DNA of 64,000 bases from Dyadobacter sp. CY345 (GCF_021502725.1 NZ_JAKFFS010000006.1:454609-518608), one strand, 5' to 3'. Positions 16,237 to 25,389 are shown, counted from the stretch's first letter. Program-made: numbers and translations. The notes: generated by a model not told the origin, from the letters alone.

Positions 16237-16256
16237 TTAAAACTCTTTTATATTAT

Positions 16257-17105
16257 CTATTGGATATCCTCATATTTCCCTTGATTAAGATCTCCTGTAT
16301 CATATCCTTTCTTAAACCAATACATTCGCTGTTCTGAAGTACCATGCGTAAATGCATCCGGAACAATGTAACCTTGCGATTGCTTTTGCAGTTTATCATC
16401 ACCGATCGCGTTTGCAGCATTTAAAGCCTCCTCCAAATCGCCTGGTTCCAGAATATTGCTCATTTTATTAGCATGGTTTGCCCAAACACCAGCAAGGAAA
16501 TCCGCTTGTAATTCAAGTTTAACCGATAATTTGTTGTATTCCTCTTCACTGATCCTGCCTCGCTGGCTCTGCAATTTTTCAGAAACTCCCATCAATTGTT
16601 GAACATGATGACCAACTTCATGTGCTACCACATAAGCCACTGCGAAATCACCCGGCGCATTGAATTTTTCTCTTAATTCATCACAGAACGAAAGGTCAAT
16701 ATATACTTTCTGGTCAGCAGGGCAGTAAAATGGGCCCATCGCGGAAGAAGCTCCTCCGCAACCACTCTGGGTTGAGTTTTCAAAAATCTGTAACTTAGGC
16801 TGTTCATATTGCCCCCCATTTTCAGCATAAATCTTTCCCCAAACGTCTTCTGTACTTCCCAAAACAGCGGTCACAAAATCGGCTGTTTTATCATCCGGCC
16901 GAGGGCCGGCGGGAGCTGTCTGGACTTGTTCGGTTTGTTGTCCCTGCTGCAAATTTGACAAGATTTCAGAAGGATCCTGCCCTGTTAGTAACCCAATTGC
17001 CAGAACGATGATCATGCCGATTCCTCCAATGGCAACCTTACCACCGCCGGACATGCCGCGGCGATCTTCAACATTTCCACTCCTTCGTAAATCAGACCAA
17101 CGCAT
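16257..17105 (-). CDS. Neutral zinc metallopeptidase, YpfJ family
   Basis: Member of the YpfJ/KPN_02809 putative neutral zinc metallopeptidase family. The start MRWSDLRRSGNVEDRRG is chosen since this is the invariant family N-terminus; the longer frame would add 18 unrelated residues. A single membrane helix, VAIGGIGMIIVLAIGLLTG, near residues 27-45 anchors the protein. The catalytic zinc site is VVAHEVGHHVQQLMG (HExxH), with the third ligand likely in KLELQADFLAGVWANH. The region CGGASSAMGPFYCPADQKVYIDLSF is strongly conserved in the family. Function in cells is not established. Confidence 0.9.
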   Translation of the reverse strand: MRWSDLRRSGNVEDRRGMSGGGKVAIGGIGMIIVLAIGLLTGQDPSEILSNLQQGQQTEQVQTAPAGPRPDDKTADFVTAVLGSTEDVWGKIYAENGGQYEQPKLQIFENSTQSGCGGASSAMGPFYCPADQKVYIDLSFCDELREKFNAPGDFAVAYVVAHEVGHHVQQLMGVSEKLQSQRGRISEEEYNKLSVKLELQADFLAGVWANHANKMSNILEPGDLEEALNAANAIGDDKLQKQSQGYIVPDAFTHGTSEQRMYWFKKGYDTGDLNQGKYEDIQ

Positions 17106-17256
17106 AGTATTTCTTTTTAAGTTAATTTCTGACCAGACGTCGCCAAATGACTTCGACAACCTTCATATCAATTTTATATATAATCTTTTAAATAACGTGC
17201 CAGAAATTTAGACAATTTCAGACGATTCTCGCGTAATCACGGAGCATTAAAAAAAA

Positions 17257-17712
17257 TTATGCAATCAAATCATTCAACTGATCAAGCAGCGAAATCTGCC
17301 CTGCATTTATTTTTTCCCTCGCAACTTCCAGATTTAACCACGCAGCTTTGTCCACCTCAGGGAATTCCTGAATCTTACCAGAGCGAGGAGGCCACGCCAG
17401 TTGAAAAGTATTACTGATTATTGCATCTGCATCAACCTCTCCCTCAACCGCCCACACATGGACAACTTTACCTCCTTTTTGTTTAATAGGTAAGAGAGGA
17501 ATAAAATTTCCGTCGATCTTGTGACCTGTTTCTTCTTTAAACTCTCGTTTTGCGGCATGGAGCGGATCCTCGTCCTGGCCAAACTCACCTTTTGGAACAG
17601 ACCAGGCACCAGCGTCTTTTTTAGCAAAAAACGGCCCTCCGGGATGAACCAGGAAAACTTCGATCCCATTGTCTTTCCGATAAACCAGAATTCCTGCGCT
17701 TTGTTTTGCCAT
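17257..17712 (-). CDS. NUDIX hydrolase
   Basis: Cytoplasmic hydrolase of nucleoside-diphosphate-linked compounds. The start giving MAKQSAGILVYRKDN is preferred; the longer frame adds 19 residues outside the domain. The Nudix box is complete: it opens with GEFGQDEDP, then holds AAKREFKEETG (G-x5-E-x7-R-E-U-x-E-E-x-G-U). Family likeness within DR0004-type/diadenosine polyphosphate-like NUDIX proteins is suggested by LVHPGGPFFAKKDAGAWSVP and by VWAVEGEVD. The exact substrate is not predictable. It stands divergent from the ankyrin gene. Confidence 0.88.
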   Translation of the reverse strand: MAKQSAGILVYRKDNGIEVFLVHPGGPFFAKKDAGAWSVPKGEFGQDEDPLHAAKREFKEETGHKIDGNFIPLLPIKQKGGKVVHVWAVEGEVDADAIISNTFQLAWPPRSGKIQEFPEVDKAAWLNLEVAREKINAGQISLLDQLNDLIA

Positions 17713-17891
17713 ATTAAATTGAAATTTCTCAGAATATAAAATTCCTGTTCCGAACCGGCAACTAATCATTACCTATTGACGATAGCATTTGGAACAATTT
17801 TTACTATGTATATCCATACAAGCTGGTTACGAAACTACTACGGATTTATCCAAAAATATTGTGTTAAATATATACCTCATCAATAAAAATT

Positions 17892-18377
17892 ATGGAATAC
17901 ATAGATAAAGTAATTATTCAGGCCGCACGTGTCGGCAATGCGGAAGTGATCGCAGAACTTATTGAAAGAAAAACAGATGTTAATTGCCAGGATGAGAAAG
18001 GTTATACGCCGCTGATCATCGCATGTTATAACAATCATTTTGAAGCCGCCAAACTTCTTCTCGAAGCAGGCGCGGATGTGAACGCGATGGATTTTGGAGG
18101 CAATACGGCTTTAATGGGCGTCTCGTTTAAAGGTTACCCGGAACTTGCTGAATTGCTCATTTCCCATGGTGCAGATCTAAATCTTCAACATGGAAATGGA
18201 GGTACGGCGCTGATGTTTGCTGCTATGTTCGGCCGTAACAACCTCGTAAAATTGCTATTGAATCATGGTGCCGACAAGTATATTGTAGATAACAGAGGGC
18301 TGTCAGTAATCGATCTGGCTGCCCAGCAAGGAAATGAGGAAGCTATTGCTATTCTGGAACAGGAAACAGCTCTCTGA
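17892..18377 (+). CDS. Ankyrin repeat protein
   Basis: A 161-residue protein made almost entirely of about four to five ankyrin repeats of 33 residues: typical units are GYTPLIIACYNNHFEAAKLL and GNTALMGVSFKGYPELAELL, each ending in L-x-x-G-A-D-x-N. There is no signal peptide or membrane segment, so it is probably a cytoplasmic protein-binding adaptor. The partner is unknown. It is monocistronic, with a very strong terminator downstream. Confidence 0.88.
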   Translation: MEYIDKVIIQAARVGNAEVIAELIERKTDVNCQDEKGYTPLIIACYNNHFEAAKLLLEAGADVNAMDFGGNTALMGVSFKGYPELAELLISHGADLNLQHGNGGTALMFAAMFGRNNLVKLLLNHGADKYIVDNRGLSVIDLAAQQGNEEAIAILEQETAL

Positions 18378-18393
18378 TCACCTGTTATCATAT

Positions 18394-18430
18394 AAAAAAG
18401 GATCCTGAACAAATTTCAGGATCCTTTTTT
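18394..18430. terminator. Bidirectional terminator
   Basis: AAAAAAGGATCCTGA (18394-18408) pairs perfectly with 18416-18430 across a 7-nt loop. It separates the ankyrin gene from the convergent YihY-family gene and has A/T tails on both sides, so it can end both transcripts. Confidence 0.9.
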
Positions 18431-18468
18431 ATATGGTAACAAATATCGATTGTTAATTTCAGGTGTAT

Positions 18469-19746
18469 TTAAACTGTCTTCTCTTTTGGCAAAAGTGCTA
18501 ACCGAATAGATTCAGTGATTTTTTTCCTGTATGTGATTGCAAGTGCAACCAGAACAATGCATAGGCCGAGTAAAATGACATATCCTAGGTAATAACTGTC
18601 AAGCCACACGTTTAGAAAATGTCCCGTAATCAGCGTTAACAAAATAACGATTCCGAAACCGACAATGACCAACACGGCGTAATAAACGGCCGGTGTTATC
18701 ATTTTCGAAATCATACCCTCGATCTCCGCCCTTATGATTGCCAGTTTACCTTCAACAAAATCCGTTACTTTATCGAATAGTTGATTTTTCACTTTCGCAA
18801 CTGTTGCAACCGGCTTTTTCACAAGATCGATTGAACTGGCCACATCAGCGTGTTCTGCTTCTTTTCTTATAACCAGAACTGCGTGCTCGTTTGGTTCGAT
18901 TCCGCGGCCATCAGAACGGGCATATACCTTGGTAAATTCCGCCCCGAAATAGAGAATAATCGAGGAATAATAAACCCAGGTCAGTAAGATCACGATCGAT
19001 GCAGATGTTCCGTAAGTTGCTCCAAGATCAGATTGTCCCAGGTAAAATGTGATCCCAAATTTCCCTACCAGAAACAATAGCGCTGTGAAAGCCGCGCCTA
19101 CGATACATTCTTTCCATCTTAAATGACCGTCAGGAAGAATTTTAAAGATAACGGTAAACAGCGCCGTGATAATTACAACCACCAGAGCCACGTTCAGTAC
19201 AGAAAATATGATTACAGAAACTTCGGAGAAGTATCGTTCTAATCTTCCACTCAAAAGGTCCACCAACGCGTTCACACCCAGCGAAACCAACAAAAGAAAT
19301 CCAAGTGTAATAATAACAGAGAACGATAGCAGACGGTTTTTCAAATATTGCAGCCAGCCTTTTTTAGGTTTTGATTTAATTGACCAGATGTAATTGATCG
19401 AATCCTGAATTTCCGCAAAAACTCCTGTTGCTCCAATTAAAAGCGTGACCACACCAACTGTGGCTGCTGTGAATGATTTGTTTGAAATTGCTGCATTTTT
19501 GATGATCTCCTGAAGTTGTAGAGATGCCTCCTTACCTACCAACCCGGAAATTTGACCGAACAATTCTCCCTGGAATGCTTCTCTACCGAAGAAAATACTG
19601 ACCATTGAAATGATTACCAGCAACATTGGAGCCAGTGAGAAGACAGTATAGTATGACAAGGCAGCGCTCAATTTCAAGCCATTGTCATCCATAAATTCCG
19701 AGAAACTTTCCTTGAAGACAGAAAAGAAAAATTTAACCTTAACCAT
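18469..19746 (-). CDS. YihY/BrkB family inner-membrane protein
   Basis: Polytopic inner-membrane protein of the YihY/virulence factor BrkB family. The start MVKVKFFFSVFKESF is chosen; the longer frame adds 31 residues without likeness. Family hallmarks are DNGLKLSAALSYYTVFSLAP near the first helix, LIGATGVFAEIQDSINYIW, and ATYGTSASIVILLTWVYYSS. There are six helices in the main domain. About 130 further residues after VYARS carry an acidic/basic linker and two more helices (IITPAVYYAVLVIVGFGIVI and YVILLGLCIVLVALAITY), the second resembling the phage-holin-like DUF1469 tail. Such an extra tail is not in E. coli YihY. Function unknown. Confidence 0.88.
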   Translation of the reverse strand: MVKVKFFFSVFKESFSEFMDDNGLKLSAALSYYTVFSLAPMLLVIISMVSIFFGREAFQGELFGQISGLVGKEASLQLQEIIKNAAISNKSFTAATVGVVTLLIGATGVFAEIQDSINYIWSIKSKPKKGWLQYLKNRLLSFSVIITLGFLLLVSLGVNALVDLLSGRLERYFSEVSVIIFSVLNVALVVVIITALFTVIFKILPDGHLRWKECIVGAAFTALLFLVGKFGITFYLGQSDLGATYGTSASIVILLTWVYYSSIILYFGAEFTKVYARSDGRGIEPNEHAVLVIRKEAEHADVASSIDLVKKPVATVAKVKNQLFDKVTDFVEGKLAIIRAEIEGMISKMITPAVYYAVLVIVGFGIVILLTLITGHFLNVWLDSYYLGYVILLGLCIVLVALAITYRKKITESIRLALLPKEKTV

Positions 19747-19875
19747 AAAATATCTTTTTAGTAGACTTTGTTTCGTAGCCCGGTTAAATAAATATTCATG
19801 CCATCGGAAATTCAACATAAATAAACTGGCACGATTCATTGTGCAACAGAGGGCACTTTGATAATCAATGAATAA

Positions 19876-20574
19876 ATGAAATTATATAATTTCTTGTCGT
19901 TACCGATTTTGCTTTTTCTGGGATTACAGCAGGCTTCTGGTCAGGCTATTGAGAAAAATGGCTGGTTATTCTGGTCGCACCAACAAAAATTATCTGAAAG
20001 ATGGCAATTCAGTTCTGACTTACAAGTCAGGTCATCGGATCGGTTAGGATATGCAAATACACTTTTGATACGTCCTGGCGTCGGTTATAAGCTAAGAGCA
20101 GATCAAACCGTTACCGTGGGTTATACATATTTTGGAACCTGGGAAAGAGAAAACAACGAATCAGTTCATGAAAACGAACACCGGGCTTTTGAGCAGTTTC
20201 AAATTGAAAATAAAATTCAGCGCATTGAAATCACAAACAGGTTCAGGTTCGAACAACGTTTTCTGGATCAAGAGGGAGATAAATTTTTCGCACAGCGAAT
20301 CAGATATTATATTACCACGCAAATCCCATTGTTCACTGACCCGCTTTTTGAAAAAGGAACTTTCCTGACCGTTCAAAATGAGTTATTCCTCAACGTCCAG
20401 GGACAGGATAAACTTGGCACTAAACTTTATGATCAAAACCGTTCTTACCTGGGGCTTGGCTACCGTTTTAACGATCTTTTTGAAGCTGAGGCAGGTTATA
20501 TGTTTCGCTATATTGTTGACGAAACAAATACCCGGAATAATATTCTTCAAGTGTCTGTCAGGACTTCTTTTTAA
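19876..20574 (+). CDS. DUF2490 outer-membrane beta-barrel protein
   Basis: A 232-residue exported protein with a signal peptide ending in QQASGQ. The body is a series of amphipathic strands with the DUF2490 signature: NGWLFWSHQQKLSERWQFSS near the start, NTLLIRPGVGYKL, and a C-terminal RNNILQVSVRTSF ending in Phe as expected of a barrel. Function in the family is unknown; structures of similar length suggest a small closed outer-membrane barrel. Divergent to the YihY-like gene. Confidence 0.85.
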   Translation: MKLYNFLSLPILLFLGLQQASGQAIEKNGWLFWSHQQKLSERWQFSSDLQVRSSDRLGYANTLLIRPGVGYKLRADQTVTVGYTYFGTWERENNESVHENEHRAFEQFQIENKIQRIEITNRFRFEQRFLDQEGDKFFAQRIRYYITTQIPLFTDPLFEKGTFLTVQNELFLNVQGQDKLGTKLYDQNRSYLGLGYRFNDLFEAEAGYMFRYIVDETNTRNNILQVSVRTSF

Positions 20575-20757
20575 CCTGCGAAAAACCACGTAAACCTGTT
20601 TTATCGACAAACTGAACATAAATATCTTCACTAAGCGAGCCCCATTATTCTTCCGAAAAGTATTTAAAACTTACTAAGGAAGATTTTTCAAATATAAGTT
20701 CTCAGTATTATTTCAAGTTTTAATCAAATTTAAATAACAAAACTGATTGTCTCAGAT

Positions 20758-20765
20758 TACATTTG
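20758..20765 (+). promoter_or_regulatory. Candidate -7 promoter box TACATTTG
   Basis: Exact match to TAnnTTTG, about 31 bp before the chosen start at 20796. It would place transcription initiation after the upstream in-frame ATG at 20763, supporting the later start. No clear TTG -33 box at the usual spacing. Confidence 0.45.
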
Positions 20766-20795
20766 TGCATAAAGTTTATCAATCCTTTTTCGAAA

Positions 20796-21242
20796 ATGAA
20801 AAGTTTATTTTCTCTGATACTGTTTACCCAGCTGTTCATCGCATTTGATTCTTCCGCTCAGGACACACAGCCACTCGGCCGGGTAACCTGGAACCACCTG
20901 GCTCTTCAAGTGAAAGACATTGAGGCCAGCAAGGCTTTTTATAAGGATATTATCGGACTGAAACCAGTACAGGTTCCGGATGATCTTAAAGCCATTCGCG
21001 GTTGGTTTGATATTGGAAATGGTCAGATGATCCACCTTTTAGCAGGCAGAACTGCACCCGTTGTCAACGATAAAAATGGAAGTCACTTCTCAATTTTCGT
21101 AGATTCCATTGATCAGACAGAAAAATTCCTGACTTCAAAAAATCTGAAATTCCACAAACAAGTTCGTTTTGATAAGGTAACACAAATCTACTTCGAAGAT
21201 CCGGACGGATATCTGATCGAAGTTAATCAGAGAGCGAAATAA
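20796..21242 (+). CDS. Exported VOC-family (glyoxalase-fold) protein
   Basis: A 148-residue vicinal-oxygen-chelate-fold protein with a signal peptide (MKSLFSLILFTQLFIAFDSSAQ), so it works outside the cytoplasm, which is uncommon for this fold. VTWNHLALQVKDIEASKAFY begins the first beta-alpha-beta unit with a likely metal His; SHFSIFVDSIDQTEKF starts the second; FEDPDGYLIEVNQ holds the final Glu. The metal triad H-H-E is thus visible. Its reaction is unknown. The start is set by the signal peptide and the promoter box. Confidence 0.82.
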   Translation: MKSLFSLILFTQLFIAFDSSAQDTQPLGRVTWNHLALQVKDIEASKAFYKDIIGLKPVQVPDDLKAIRGWFDIGNGQMIHLLAGRTAPVVNDKNGSHFSIFVDSIDQTEKFLTSKNLKFHKQVRFDKVTQIYFEDPDGYLIEVNQRAK

Positions 21243-21252
21243 AAAGATCAAA

Positions 21253-21285
21253 AAAAGGAGATACCAGATTATGGCGTCTCCTTTT
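21253..21285. terminator. Bidirectional terminator
   Basis: AAAAGGAGA (21253-21261) pairs with TCTCCTTTT (21277-21285), between convergent VOC and antiporter genes. Confidence 0.8.
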
Positions 21286-21300
21286 GACATTTATGCTACT

Positions 21301-22536
21301 CTAAATTTCCTTTGAAAAATTCTTTTCGAGATGTTTCATTACGGTTGCTGCCGTTAAACCATGGATAATGACGGACAAAAGAACAATGAAAGAAACCGTT
21401 GACCATAGCTCCTTACTGTACAAAAAATCTTTTTCCGCGAAAGCAAAGGATAGGTAATAGAATGAACCCAGTCCCCGTATACCATAAAAACTGATTCCCA
21501 ATTTTTCTTTGTTGTGTAATTTCGTTCCTATTAATCCAATCATTCCGGAAACCGGACGAATGACAAGTATAAAAATAACTCCTACAATCGCCATTGGCCA
21601 GGTCAAAGAGTCCAGAATTCCGTGCACCAAACTACCTCCGAAAACAAGCAGAACGACGGCTACCAAAATCCTTTCAACCTGGTCTGAAAAATCATGAAGG
21701 TCTTTGTGAAACTCGTTTTCAAATTCGTAGTTACGTAACGTCACCGCCGCCACGAATACTGCAATAAACCCATATCCATGGATTAACTCAGTCAGTCCGT
21801 ATACCAGAAGCGCGGAAGCTACGGCGATAAAACCGTCATTGATATTGATAAATTCTCTCTTCTTGGAAACATTAAAAATCAGATAGCCAAGCAAACTACC
21901 TAAAAGAATTCCGGAAAGTACACCAGCAATTATTTTATAAACAAAGTCATATGCGAACCACTCAAAAAGGTGGCTAGCATCGTTTGGCGCAAGTGAGGCA
22001 ACGGTTATTGCAAGCCAGGTAAAGGGAAAGCCCATTCCGTCATTCATTCCGGCCTCAGCGGTTAACGAAAACCGCACGTCGTCTTTTGTTTTTTCCAAAG
22101 GCGGTCCCACCTGAACATCGGCTGCCAAAACCGGATCGGTCGGCGCAAGGACAGCCCCTAAAAGCAAAGCAGAAGGCAGGTCAAAATGCAGGAATGTAAA
22201 TGCCAGAAACGCAAGCAGAGCAATACATAAAACCATCGTAACTGTCAGCATTCTGAAAGGAACTTCCCACGCTTTTAACGAAAAAGGCCGGTCAATCTTC
22301 AAACCGCCTCCCATAAGCGAAATGATGATCACGAATTCAGTTGTATGTTTCACATAATCCTCATACCGAACCGGGTCCGGCTTGGGAAGCATGTCCATGA
22401 AGGAATAAGCAATAACCCCTAAAAGTACATAAACCACAGAATCGGATATACCGGTTTTTTTGGTAAATGATGGCATCCAGGCCATCCCCAGTGCGGCAAC
22501 TCCGATAAGTGATATCGTCACAGTATAATTATCCAT
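21301..22536 (-). CDS. NhaP-type cation:proton antiporter
   Basis: A 411-residue inner-membrane protein with about 12 helices, of the CPA1 Na+(K+)/H+ antiporter family. The ion-binding motif is visible in LLGAVLAPTDPVLAADVQVG, and the second key region in FSLTAEAGMNDGMGFPF. IRGLGSFYYLSFAFAE toward the C-terminus is also typical. There is no long cytoplasmic regulatory tail. It exchanges sodium or potassium for protons for pH and salt balance; the ion is not determined. The start overlaps nothing if the divergent neighbour begins at 22620. Confidence 0.9.
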   Translation of the reverse strand: MDNYTVTISLIGVAALGMAWMPSFTKKTGISDSVVYVLLGVIAYSFMDMLPKPDPVRYEDYVKHTTEFVIIISLMGGGLKIDRPFSLKAWEVPFRMLTVTMVLCIALLAFLAFTFLHFDLPSALLLGAVLAPTDPVLAADVQVGPPLEKTKDDVRFSLTAEAGMNDGMGFPFTWLAITVASLAPNDASHLFEWFAYDFVYKIIAGVLSGILLGSLLGYLIFNVSKKREFININDGFIAVASALLVYGLTELIHGYGFIAVFVAAVTLRNYEFENEFHKDLHDFSDQVERILVAVVLLVFGGSLVHGILDSLTWPMAIVGVIFILVIRPVSGMIGLIGTKLHNKEKLGISFYGIRGLGSFYYLSFAFAEKDFLYSKELWSTVSFIVLLSVIIHGLTAATVMKHLEKNFSKEI

Positions 22537-22619
22537 GCCCGAGCGATAAAAACAATCATGCCTTTGGACTTGCCTTAAAAAACTTATTTATTTGTTATGT
22601 CAGCAATTATTTTCATTTA

Positions 22620-23429
22620 ATGTCTTTAACAATGATTCCTGTCCATTTCCAAGATTTTGTTAATAACCTAATTTCTATCCTTCAAAAAGACCAGGAGTAC
22701 TTGGCTCTTGCCGCAGGAGGCTCCTGGGTTGATCAACAGATTGACCGTTTTTCAGACATTGACCTGGTTATTGTACATCGATCGCAAAGTTTATCTGTTG
22801 ACCAGCGGATACAATTAGCAGAATCGGCGGGTGATCTTCTTTCAGCTTTCACAGGAGAACATGTAGGTGAACCACGTTTGATAATTTGCCTTTATGACAA
22901 CCCTCTCATTCATGTAGATTTAAAATTTGTGCATTTGGAGGATATGACAGAGCGCGTCGAAGATCCTCTTGTTTTATGGGAATGCGAAAACATATTGTCT
23001 GATGTTATGGCATCATCTAAATCCGCCTTCCCTCATCCGGATTTTCAATGGATTGAAGATCGTTTTTGGGTATGGATTCACTATGGAGCGGCAAAAATTG
23101 GCCGGGGCGAATTATTTGAAGTACTAACTTTTATTTCATTTTTACAGCAAACAGTTCTTGGGCCGCTCGCACTTCTGAATAATGCCCATTTGCCAAAAGG
23201 TGTGAGAAAACTGGAAATGATTTTGCCCGCAAGTGATCTTGAAGCAATGCTAAAAACCAATGCTTCGTACGATCAGGAAACGTGCCTGCATTCTTTAAAA
23301 AATGCCGTTGCTTTTTACCGTATCCTCAGAAATTCTCTGATGACAAATAAAATACAATATCGAACAAAAGCGGAACTGCGGGTAATGACATATCTCGAAG
23401 ATATCCACTTATCTCTGAACCAATTATAA
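22620..23429 (+). CDS. Nucleotidyltransferase-domain protein
   Basis: Protein of 269 residues with the polymerase-beta-type nucleotidyltransferase core. GGSWVDQQIDRFSDIDLVIV gives the G-S/W...D-x-D pattern, and the third acidic residue is probably in IHVDLKFVHLED. It resembles AadS-like aminoglycoside adenylyltransferases and bacterial Ptp-like nucleotidyltransferases of unknown substrate. The start MSLTMIPVHFQ is used because a longer frame (from 22509) would overlap the divergent antiporter gene. The helical C-terminal half (FLQQTVLGPLALLNN, AFYRILRNSLMT) resembles the substrate-binding helices of that group. A drug-resistance role cannot be inferred. Confidence 0.72.
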   Translation: MSLTMIPVHFQDFVNNLISILQKDQEYLALAAGGSWVDQQIDRFSDIDLVIVHRSQSLSVDQRIQLAESAGDLLSAFTGEHVGEPRLIICLYDNPLIHVDLKFVHLEDMTERVEDPLVLWECENILSDVMASSKSAFPHPDFQWIEDRFWVWIHYGAAKIGRGELFEVLTFISFLQQTVLGPLALLNNAHLPKGVRKLEMILPASDLEAMLKTNASYDQETCLHSLKNAVAFYRILRNSLMTNKIQYRTKAELRVMTYLEDIHLSLNQL

Positions 23430-23733
23430 TCGACACATTTAAACTACTTAAAAAATTAACTCCTAGTAAAATACTTACCAGGAAAATGTTATTTCCCCCA
23501 AATCAGATATTACCAAATAAAACATAAATATTCTTATACTTAAATATACATTTTCACTAATCTGAAATTTTAGTAATAATTTTCCTGATTTTCATTTTCA
23601 GATCGGCTTTTGATTTACTATATTTATGATTAGCAAGTAGTTACGCAACTACCCGTTTCAGATCGCCGCAAGCCAGATTTTATTTCCAGGGAAGTATTCC
23701 CAAAAAATTATCAACCATCAAAAATCTAACTTT
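23430..23733. other. Intergenic region with a short dyad
   Basis: AT-rich 304-bp gap. GTAGTT and AACTAC (23637-23652) form an inverted repeat with a 4-bp spacer about 82 bp before the Tat-exported aminotransferase gene, a possible operator. Nothing else is seen. Confidence 0.35.
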
Positions 23734-24924
23734 ATGGGCGTGAAAATTGACCGTAGAAGTCTGTTAAAATCAGGATTTGCATCACTTGGCGCAATGGCAG
23801 TTGCACCATTTCTAAGCGACGGGGCGTTCGCTGAAACTCCACTTAGGCTGGACAAGTCTAACCGGCTTTTTCTAAGTCCGATGGTACGTGCGCATTATCT
23901 GGATCAGGAGCCTAATTTTGCAAAAGTCGTGGCAAGAATCGGCTCTAACGAAAATCCTTACGGACCTCCTCCAATGGCTCGCAAAGCGATTTCCGATTCC
24001 ATTGAAAAGGGTAACCGATATGCGAGAACTGAACTTCGTGATCTGATCAGCAAAATCGCGGTTAAAGAAGAAGTAGCTCCCGAAAATATTATGATGGGAA
24101 ACGGATCGGGCGATCTTCTGGAAAAAACGGCACTTGCGATGTTTGACAAAGGTGGAAACATTGTTTCTGCCGACCCAACTTACATGTCACTTATTCGTGT
24201 GGCTGAATCAGTTGGCGCAACCTGGAAGCCTGTTCCTTGCAAGGCAGACTGGTCTCACGATCTCGATGCGATGGAAAAAGCGATTGATAAGGATACCAAA
24301 CTGGTTTACTTATGCAATCCAAATAATCCGGTGGGCTCAGTAACCTCAACGAAAGCACTCACTGATTTTTGTAACAGGGTTGCTGATAAAGTGCCCATTT
24401 TTATAGACGAAGCCTATCTTGAATTGATAGAAGGAGCTGATAACAAAAGCATGGTTTCTCTGTTGAAAAACAAGAAAAATATTATCGTAGCACGTACATT
24501 CTCGAAAATTATGGGAATGGCCGGGCTTCGCGTAGGTTATGTTGCAGCACTTCCTTCAACTTTGGAAAGTATCAAAAAAGTGACCAAAGGCGGTGGAAGC
24601 GGAATCGCCTGCACATCTGTTTACGCAGCTTCGGCAGCAATGGATGATATCGAATTCCAAAACAGTACCCGCAAATTGAACACAGAAGCGAAAACCTATT
24701 TGTACGAAAACCTTACTGCGATGGGCTATAAATATGTTCCTTCGTATACCAACTTTGTAATTTTTCCGATTAATATGCCGGGTAAAGAATTCCTTACGAA
24801 AATGTCAGATAAAGGAATTATTATTAAAGCGATGGACATTCAGGAAAAACCCTGGTGCCGTGTTAGTATTGGTACCAAAGACGAAATGAAGCTATTTGTA
24901 AGCGCATTGCAAAACATAAGTTAA
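23734..24924 (+). CDS. Tat-exported HisC-like aminotransferase
   Basis: A 396-residue PLP-dependent aminotransferase of fold type I, of the histidinol-phosphate aminotransferase type. Its N-terminus, DRRSLLKSGFASLGAMAV then AFA-ET, is a twin-arginine signal, so the enzyme would act in the periplasm and not in histidine synthesis. Family motifs are complete: IGSNENPYGPPPMARKA, YLCNPNNPVGSVTS, FIDEAYLEL and the lysine region RTFSKIMGMAGLRVGYVAAL, with RVSIGTKDEM holding the substrate-carboxylate Arg. It is a single-gene unit with its own terminator. Substrate unknown. Confidence 0.88.
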   Translation: MGVKIDRRSLLKSGFASLGAMAVAPFLSDGAFAETPLRLDKSNRLFLSPMVRAHYLDQEPNFAKVVARIGSNENPYGPPPMARKAISDSIEKGNRYARTELRDLISKIAVKEEVAPENIMMGNGSGDLLEKTALAMFDKGGNIVSADPTYMSLIRVAESVGATWKPVPCKADWSHDLDAMEKAIDKDTKLVYLCNPNNPVGSVTSTKALTDFCNRVADKVPIFIDEAYLELIEGADNKSMVSLLKNKKNIIVARTFSKIMGMAGLRVGYVAALPSTLESIKKVTKGGGSGIACTSVYAASAAMDDIEFQNSTRKLNTEAKTYLYENLTAMGYKYVPSYTNFVIFPINMPGKEFLTKMSDKGIIIKAMDIQEKPWCRVSIGTKDEMKLFVSALQNIS

Positions 24925-24945
24925 CCCTACTTGACACTACGAAGG

Positions 24946-24979
24946 AATCCCGGTTTGAAATTTTTCGGCCGGGATTTTT
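24946..24979 (+). terminator. Intrinsic terminator after the HisC-like gene
   Basis: AATCCCGG (24946-24953) pairs with CCGGGATT (24969-24976) and is followed by a T-run, 20 bp after the stop codon. Confidence 0.88.
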
Positions 24980-25167
24980 ATTGTGTTGATTCTTACGTCC
25001 GCGTTAAGTCAAAATTCTGCCTGTCGCATATTCGATCTGATTTATTTCTCCCAAGAGCCTACTTAATTTCCTTTTTTTAAAACTGGCAGTTGTGCTTATG
25101 AAATTCGATTCCCTAACCAATTTTCGCAGGCATAAATTTTGATATTGCCATTGTTAAACTAAAAACC

Positions 25168-25389
25168 ATGGCAGCATCAAAAAAGAAACGCAATACGAAA
25201 AAGAACAAGCTGGGTGTTAAAAATTCCCTCGTTAATAACATCAATGCCCGCAAGAAAAAGGGAACTTCCCGGCCCAAAAAGAAAAAAACAGTCAGCAAAA
25301 AAGCTTACAGCAAGATGCAAAATGACTGGGGTAAAAAGAGAAGCACGAAAAACAGAAAGCGGAAAACAAAAAGGAAATCACGTAAATGA
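25168..25389 (+). CDS. Small, extremely basic Lys/Arg-rich protein
   Basis: A 73-residue protein in which about half of all residues are Lys or Arg, with Asn, Ser and Thr between them and almost no acidic residues (MAASKKKRNTKKNKLG at the start, KRKTKRKSRK at the end). Pattern and size are like nucleic-acid-binding peptides (histone H1-tail-like or ribosome-associated). A clear ATG after AAAAACC and a sensible terminator-like hairpin downstream support a real gene, but composition alone cannot give function. Confidence 0.65.
   Translation: MAASKKKRNTKKNKLGVKNSLVNNINARKKKGTSRPKKKKTVSKKAYSKMQNDWGKKRSTKNRKRKTKRKSRK

Noticed and set aside
21730..21745. TACGTA-type sequence inside the antiporter gene
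   Set aside because: It lies within coding sequence and lacks the extended 10-mer seen upstream of urtA and the porin; probably chance.
22509..22619. Longer start for the nucleotidyltransferase gene
   Set aside because: The extra 37 residues overlap the divergent antiporter gene and show no domain; the start at 22620 is more plausible.
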